64,000 nt of DNA, from NCBI GenBank assembly GCA_035353175.1, contig DAOPZC010000006.1, forward strand, positions 1-64,000. The letters run 5' to 3'. Of this stretch, positions 59,424 through 64,000 are shown piece by piece. A program made the position numbers and the translations under genes. Under the pieces are notes generated by a model that saw nothing but the letters and a program-made list of their open reading frames with translations, did not search any database and was not told the origin of the DNA. Position 1 is the first letter of the stretch; each line of letters opens with the position of its first letter. The DNA is from DAOPZC01 sp035353175 (GTDB lineage: Bacteria; Verrucomicrobiota; Kiritimatiellia; RFP12; UBA1067).

Positions 59424-61259
59424 GGGGGTGTGGGGTTCAACCTCACAAACGAGACTTTTGCAATCAACCGGGAGCCTTTGGCTGCTGAGGGCGTGTCTTA
59501 CGGATGGGATAACTTTTGGACTTTGCCGATGTGGGCGCGTGATGCGGACGGGGTGACGGCGTCGTGGGAATACGACGCCTCCTGCCGATTGAAGCGTTTA
59601 CTGTCATATCCGACGGCTGATACTCCGGTTGTCACCGTAATTGCCTGGAGCAACAGCCTTCCCGTCTCCGTCACCGATCCCTGCGGCCGTGTCACGGCGT
59701 TCTCCTATGACGCCCAAGGTTATATTTCGGGCGTTCTCCCGCAGGTCGGACCCGCAGTGTCATTCGAAAACGATAGTCTTGGCAACCGCCGCCGCATCAT
59801 CATGCCGTCTGCCGATTCTTCGTCAAACCGGTTGACGCTTGTCGACTGCGATCAGATCGGGCGGAACAGCACCGTCACCTATCCCGACGGGCTGGTCGAG
59901 ACACTGCGGCATGACGCCTGCGGTAACCCGACGTCGCACGTCAGCCGTGCCTGCCGCCGCACCGACCTGACGTGGCTGCCCTCCGCGCATGTCGGTTCCG
60001 TCAAGAGTTGGCTGGATCCGGCAACTCCTGTTGCGGTTTCTTATAACTATGACCTGCTGTTCCGAACGATGGCGGTGACGGATCCCTTGGGCCATGAGGT
60101 CGAACGTTATGTGTTAGACGACGAGGACCGTGTCACTGCCGCGACCAATCTTGAAGGCCAGGTCTTTTCGGCGGTGTACGGCGCGGGCGGGTTGTCGCTC
60201 ACGATGACCCGGTACGACGGCGTTTCGGTCAGCAATGTCTGGGACAGTCTCGGGAATCGGCTGGGTGTCCTGCACAAGCCTGCGGGAGCCTCGGAGTGGT
60301 CTTCCGTCTCGGGTTACGGGTGGAGTAGGCCGGACGGATGTTGAGCGCGTCGAACGCCGTAGCCCGTTCGGAGTGGACGTATGACGGCGCAGGCCGGACC
60401 ACAGGGGAGAATCAGTCCGTCTCCGGTACGCAGCTGTCGGCGCTTCTCAGTTGGAAGCGCGACGCCTCCGGCCTCGCCACCAACACAGAGATGGCCGTCG
60501 GCCAGGGTGCAGTGGTCGTCTCCCGCTCGTTTGACTCGGCGGGCCGGTTGGCTTCTCAGACGGTCGCGCCTTCCGGATCTGCAGAACCCGTCACGTTCGC
60601 ATACGGCTATTGCGGCTGGAACGGCCTGGTCGCGTCTGTCGGCAGGCGCGGCGTTGACAGCCGAAAACGCCTATGACATGCTGGACCGCGTGACGAACAT
60701 CACCTACAGGACTTCGGGCGGCTCGACAGTCGGGGCGTTTGCGTACGCGTACGACGCCGACGGGCTGGTCACGCAGAAGGTCGAGGTCGGCCTTGGCGGC
60801 GCGGCCGTCACGCACGCCTACGGCTACGACGGCATCGGGCGGCTCGTGGCCGCAGACGGCGTGGCCTACACGTACGACCTGGCGGGCAACCGGCTCTCCC
60901 GGAGTGGCGCGGGCGTCCCGCCCGCGGCGTATTCTTACTCGCACAACCGGCTCGATGGCGACCTCTACGATGCGGCGGGATGCGTCACGAACATGTTCCG
61001 TAACGGCGTGGAGCTATCCCTCTCGTGGAACACGCAGGGACAGCTCGTCTCGGTCTCGACCAACAACGCGTTCGCCGAGTCCTACGTGTATGACGCCCTC
61101 GGCCGCCGCGTCAGCACGACGGACAAGGGCGGGACGGTCTATCACGTCTACGATGGCCACCAGTGCGCGGCGGACGTCGACGGATCGGGCCGTCCGCTCC
61201 GAACCTATGCCTGGGGGCCCGGGATCGACAATCTGCTGGCGATGACGGTGTATTCCTAT

Positions 61260-61287
61260 CAGCCTAACAGCCCACAGCCTACAGCCT
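61260..61287. repeat. CAGCCTA word repeat inside RHS gene
   Basis: Three to four imperfect copies of CAGCCTA (CAGCCTAA, CAGCCCA, CAGCCTA, CAGCCT) encode a short Gln/Pro-rich loop (QPNSPQPTAS) just before the conserved KDHLGSVHALVD motif. It is in frame. Confidence 0.6.
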
Positions 61288-61399
61288 CTTCCTTCTTCGC
61301 GGTCAAGGACCATCTCGGCAGCGTGCATGCCCTTGTTGATGCGCAGGGCGAAATTGCTCAGACATTCACTTACGACGCTTGGGGAAACGCCTGCGTCTC

Positions 61400-61429
61400 A
61401 ACTCCTAACTCCTCATTCCTAACTCCTGA
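61400..61429. repeat. CTCCTAA word repeat inside RHS gene
   Basis: Imperfect copies of CTCCTAA (ACTCCTA, ACTCCTC, ATTCCTA, ACTCCTG) encode TPNSSFLTPD between WGNACV and the conserved RYLFQGREY motif. It is in frame and sits in a loop that varies between RHS proteins. Confidence 0.6.
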
Positions 61430-62021
61430 TTTCTCTTGCCGGTACTTGTTCCAAGGACGGGAGTACAGTGCTGCCACGGGGCTCTACAACTTCCGTGCGC
61501 GCTGGTACGATCCCGTGTCGGGGCGTTGGCTCAGCAAGGATCCCATTGGGTTAGAGGGCGGGCTGAACCTGTATGCGTTTTGTGGTGACGATCCGGTGAA
61601 TTGGCGGGATCCGTGGGGGTTGGAAGCACAGAATGATGAAAAGAAAACCAACAATGTTCCGCCAATAGAGATCGGTGGCGGTGTGAATCCTCCCAAAGAC
61701 TGGCCACGTCCCGGAGGAAAGTGGAAATGGGATAAAGGTTCCGGGAGGTATAGAAAAGGTGAAAAATATCGCAAATGGCACGATGGTCATGGTCCAGGGC
61801 ATTGGGATGAAGAAGATCGGGATGGAAGCAACCACGAAAACATTTATCCAAACGACCCACGCTTTCTTATTCCTTTCGGAGTTGGATTGGGAGCCGGGCT
61901 TGGTGGAGGCGCGGCTCTGATGCCGTCAACTCCTTTTCCGAGAGGTAGTGGTGGCGGTGGTGGCCAGTTATTATCACCGAGCTATCTGTATTAAACATGA
62001 TGTTCAGAAGGAGGCAGAGAA

Positions 62022-62324
62022 ATGAAACAGTACAAAATCAAATGGCCTAAACCCAGTGGAAAATTGGCGATTTATCCGTCTATCGAGAATGGGCAGATAT
62101 GTGAAGTCAACATCATCGGAGATCCTGAAGGATTGCGGTATCTGGCTTCGGTGTTGCGGGTGGTTGCTGAGGTCGACCGAGAAAAGTGTTCGATACCTTC
62201 CGGTGCATATGTTCATTTGCATCTCAGACCGGAATGCGAGCTGATCGACTATTCCTCGTCTGTCATGATTAGTCGTGCCGATGAAAAAGGTTCTGGGGCG
62301 TTGATGAAAATTTTCGACGAGTAA
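62022..62324 (+). CDS. Probable Imm32-like immunity protein
   Basis: This 100-residue protein starts after a strong AAGGAGG ribosome site, 27 nt downstream of the RHS stop. The pattern GDPEGLRYLASVLRVVAEVD followed by GAYVHLHL resembles the Imm32 family of polymorphic-toxin immunity proteins (GD..GL..LA..L..LA and HxHL). It has no signal peptide, so it would act in the cytoplasm by binding the RHS tip. The gene is intact although the RHS gene is damaged, as expected if it still protects against sibling toxin. The family call is from memory of the motif and should be checked by profile search. Confidence 0.6.
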   Translation: MKQYKIKWPKPSGKLAIYPSIENGQICEVNIIGDPEGLRYLASVLRVVAEVDREKCSIPSGAYVHLHLRPECELIDYSSSVMISRADEKGSGALMKIFDE

Positions 62325-62355
62325 TCCAGTAACCGTTTAGCGGATTCCGGCCTGC

Positions 62356-62559
62356 TTATGAGGAGTCGGTTTTAGACAGACCCTCCGGGTCGTAGAGCGC
62401 GTCGAGCGGGGTGTCGCCGGCCTTGAGCAGGACGGTTTTGATCCGTTCGAGCGGGTCCCTGCCGTGGCGTTTCGCGGTGGTGATGAGCGAGAGGTTTGTG
62501 GCCAGCGCCTGGGCCCCGCGAAGAGACTGGCTGCCGAAGGTGATCTTGCGGAAGATGAC
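62356..62559 (-). pseudogene. IS66-family transposase C-terminal remnant
   Basis: About 67 residues survive (FRKITFGSQSLRGAQA, NLSLITTAKRHGRDPLERIK, then a stop). They match the C-terminal end of IS66 DDE transposases (R..T.GSRS..GA, .TAK..G.DP). No catalytic core, start codon or inverted terminal repeat is present. The break coincides with the tandem repeat at 62574. This marks past transposition next to the RHS locus. Confidence 0.75.
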
Positions 62560-62573
62560 CGGGAGGCGGACAT

Positions 62574-62621
62574 GAACGCTGAACGCTGAATGAAAACTTC
62601 GGAGTTGGGCGTTCGGCGTTT
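62574..62621 (-). terminator. GAACGCT tandem repeat forming a hairpin after LamG gene
   Basis: GAACGCT is repeated at 62574-62590. AACGCTGAACGC (62575-62586) pairs with GCGTTCGGCGTT (62610-62621) over 12 bp with one wobble, directly after the stop of the minus-strand LamG gene. No clear T-tract follows, so it may be a stabilising 3' hairpin rather than an intrinsic terminator. Confidence 0.5.
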
Positions 62622-64000
62622 CTAGGGATCCAGGCGGAGGCGGTAGAAGCGCCTGAGAAACTGGGCGGCCGCGGCGTCCTCCCACAGGAAAGGAGCCGCG
62701 GGCGAGCTGAGCGTCTCGAGCGGGATCCACTCGAGAAGGTTGGTCGATGCTTCGACCGTATAGGTCGCGTGGTCGGGGCCGAAGAGGCTCATCGACCAGG
62801 TGCCGCCGGCGCTCCGGACGGGCGCCGAGAGTCTCGGGCTCTCCTCCGGCGCGAGCACGCGCACGTCGACGCGGTTGGTGGCCGCGAGCCCGCCGAAGTG
62901 CGCGACGCTGCGGCTGGCCAGCTCGGCGACCTCGCTCGGGCTCAGCGCGCCGCGGAAGACGGCGAGGTCGTCGAGCGCGCCGCTGAACCAGCGCGCCACG
63001 GCGTAGCCCGGGTTGCGGTGCCCGCCGAACACCAGCGGATGGGTCTGGTTGAGCCGCAAGGCGAAGTCGCTGTCCGCGCCCTTGAGCGCGCCGTCGAGGT
63101 AGGCCGACAGGACGCCCGACCCCGCGTTCGTGCAGGAGAAGGTCACCGCGACGTGGTGCCAGCTGTTCAGCGCCGGCGCGCCGAGCGTCAGGTCGACGTC
63201 CGTCGCGTTCGCGCCGACGTAGTGGCGCAGCAGCAGGGACGAGGAGCCATAGGCGCCGTAGAGGTGGAGCTCCTCGTTCGAGCCGAAGCCGTCGCCGTCG
63301 CCGAGGTAGAAAATGAAGTCGTCGTTGGTTTGCGCCGCGCGGTTGAACCAGCCGCTGAAGCTCCAGCTCTCGTTGCTGAAGTCGAACGCGTTGGTCGCGA
63401 TCAGCCGGAAGACGCGCGCTCCGCCGCTGTCGCCGCGCTCGGTCAGCCGCAGCGCCTGGGACGAGACGAGGGCCGCAGGGACCTCGTTCGTGGGCCACGC
63501 GCCGCCGGTTCCGGCCACCTCCAGCGTGCCGTCGCGGCCGTTGCCGGAGGCGTCGGTCAACGGGCCGCCCGGCGTCAGGGACTCCTGCTCGAAGTCGTAG
63601 AGCAGCAGGAGGCGCGCGTCCAGCGCGCGGTCGGTCGCCGAATAGCCGAACGAGGCGCTGCCCGCGAAGCCGGCGGCCGGCGCGAAGCGCGCCGTGTGGC
63701 GGTCGGCCAGCCGCGCGACCGCGCCGTTGGAGGAGGCGAACACGGCATAGTGCAGGCCGTCGTCGCCGGTCGCGTAGGCCGCGCTCAGCGCGCGCAGGTC
63801 CACGTCGACGGCCTGATTCTGGAGCGTGAGCACCCGGCCCGGCGCGGCGAGCGGCGCGGCGGAGAGGGTGACGGTGACCGGCGTGCTGGTCGCCGCGGCG
63901 CCAGCCTCTTCGGTGGCGACGGCGGTGAACGCGTGCGCGCCCGGCGCGAGATTCGTGACGCTCAGCGCGTAGGGCGGCTGCGCGCAGCGGCCCAGCTCGA
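62622..64000 (-). CDS. Exported LamG-domain protein (5' end outside window)
   Basis: The frame is open from the window edge at 64000 to the stop at 62622 (459 codons visible), so the N-terminus is missing; a GTG at 63833 is internal, because coding with Ig-like character (SVTNLAPGAHAFTAVATEE) continues upstream. Modules in order: the end of an Ig-like domain, a cadherin-like segment (to about 63640), a LamG/concanavalin-like sandwich (about 63610-62910: LLLYDFE, NSWHHVAVTFSCT, GALDDLAVFRGALSPSEVA) and the shared C-terminal module (YTVEASTNLLEW to RRFYRLRLDP). Likely a surface or secreted glycan-binding protein. Confidence 0.85.
   Translation of the reverse strand, partial: ELGRCAQPPYALSVTNLAPGAHAFTAVATEEAGAAATSTPVTVTLSAAPLAAPGRVLTLQNQAVDVDLRALSAAYATGDDGLHYAVFASSNGAVARLADRHTARFAPAAGFAGSASFGYSATDRALDARLLLLYDFEQESLTPGGPLTDASGNGRDGTLEVAGTGGAWPTNEVPAALVSSQALRLTERGDSGGARVFRLIATNAFDFSNESWSFSGWFNRAAQTNDDFIFYLGDGDGFGSNEELHLYGAYGSSSLLLRHYVGANATDVDLTLGAPALNSWHHVAVTFSCTNAGSGVLSAYLDGALKGADSDFALRLNQTHPLVFGGHRNPGYAVARWFSGALDDLAVFRGALSPSEVAELASRSVAHFGGLAATNRVDVRVLAPEESPRLSAPVRSAGGTWSMSLFGPDHATYTVEASTNLLEWIPLETLSSPAAPFLWEDAAAAQFLRRFYRLRLDP

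Larger units (their letters stand above)
59424..61994 (+). pseudogene. 5'-truncated, frameshifted RHS repeat toxin gene
   Basis: RHS/YD repeats run through three reading-frame segments: 59430-60344, then another frame to about 60650, then the first frame again to 61994. The pattern fits a one-base deletion near 60338 and a one-base insertion near 60640. An in-frame TGA lies at 59418, no start or signal is present, and most of the RHS shell is missing. The C-terminal core is intact: CRYLFQGREYSAATGLYNF, WYDPVSGRWLSKDPIGLEGG and NLYAFCGDDPVNWRDPWGL. A ~120-residue variable tip follows, with RYRKGEKYRKWHDGHGPGHW and EEDRDGSNHENIYPND, rich in His/Trp/Asp and toxin-like, though I cannot name its class. 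Imm32-like immunity gene follows. Confidence 0.75.

Noticed and set aside
59284..59556. 90-codon open frame upstream of the RHS remnant
   Set aside because: No ribosome site, no recognisable domain, and it overlaps the start of the RHS repeats in another frame.
14253..62592. CRISPR array built from the short repeats
   Set aside because: Words are 5-7 nt, differ from site to site and have no spacer units. Nothing resembles a CRISPR repeat or cas gene.

Overview
The window is high-GC chromosomal DNA from a Gram-negative, probably anaerobic member of the PVC superphylum. I lean towards Kiritimatiellota, Lentisphaerota or Verrucomicrobiota. The clues are very large exported proteins with autotransporter-type beta repeats, lamin-tail (LTD) and CotH modules; lipoproteins and an outer-membrane efflux factor; a Tat-exported sugar-isomerase-like TIM barrel; GH97 and GH127 glycosidases; and the [FeFe]-hydrogenase maturase HydF. 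This placement is inferred from gene content. No rRNA, tRNA, CRISPR array, replication origin or intact insertion sequence was seen.

Layout. 0.1-1.6 kb: an internally duplicated exported protein. 1.7-5.9 kb (minus): a four-gene operon (trypsin-like protease, two lipoproteins, patatin phospholipase) behind a good sigma70 promoter overlapped by an inverted repeat. 6.2-30.1 kb: mostly giant exported proteins (beta-strand-repeat proteins with PA14, lectin-like and discoidin-like modules; a beta-helix protein; a 2,649-residue LTD/CotH protein; an M6 metalloprotease), with a cupin and a TIM-barrel protein between them. 30.3-38.2 kb: a tight operon of VTC polyphosphate polymerase, DUF4956 membrane protein, HlyD adaptor, TolC-like lipoprotein and LTD/CotH protein, ended by a strong intrinsic terminator. 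38.3-42.5 kb: clpB and a GntP permease, followed by a relic of a second clpB 3' end. 42.5-46.7 kb: a divergent glycosidase pair. 47.1-50.5 kb: a two-gene exported-protein operon. 50.6-55.4 kb: aspartase, GH127 and hydF. 55.7-59.1 kb: two coupled SPFH proteins with tandem N-terminal repeats. 59.4-62.6 kb: a decayed RHS gene with a toxin-like tip and an Imm32-like immunity gene, then an IS66 relic. 62.6-64 kb: the C-terminal part of a LamG-type exported protein that runs off the window.

How it fits together. Much of the DNA is devoted to exported or surface proteins and carbohydrate use. Two C-terminal signatures recur on unrelated exported proteins and could be sorting signals. The best candidates for undescribed systems are the VTC-DUF4956-HlyD-OMF-CotH operon, the protease-lipoprotein-lipoprotein-patatin operon and the twin SPFH proteins. 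Short word-like tandem repeats recur at gene 3' ends, and also in frame inside clpB and the RHS gene.
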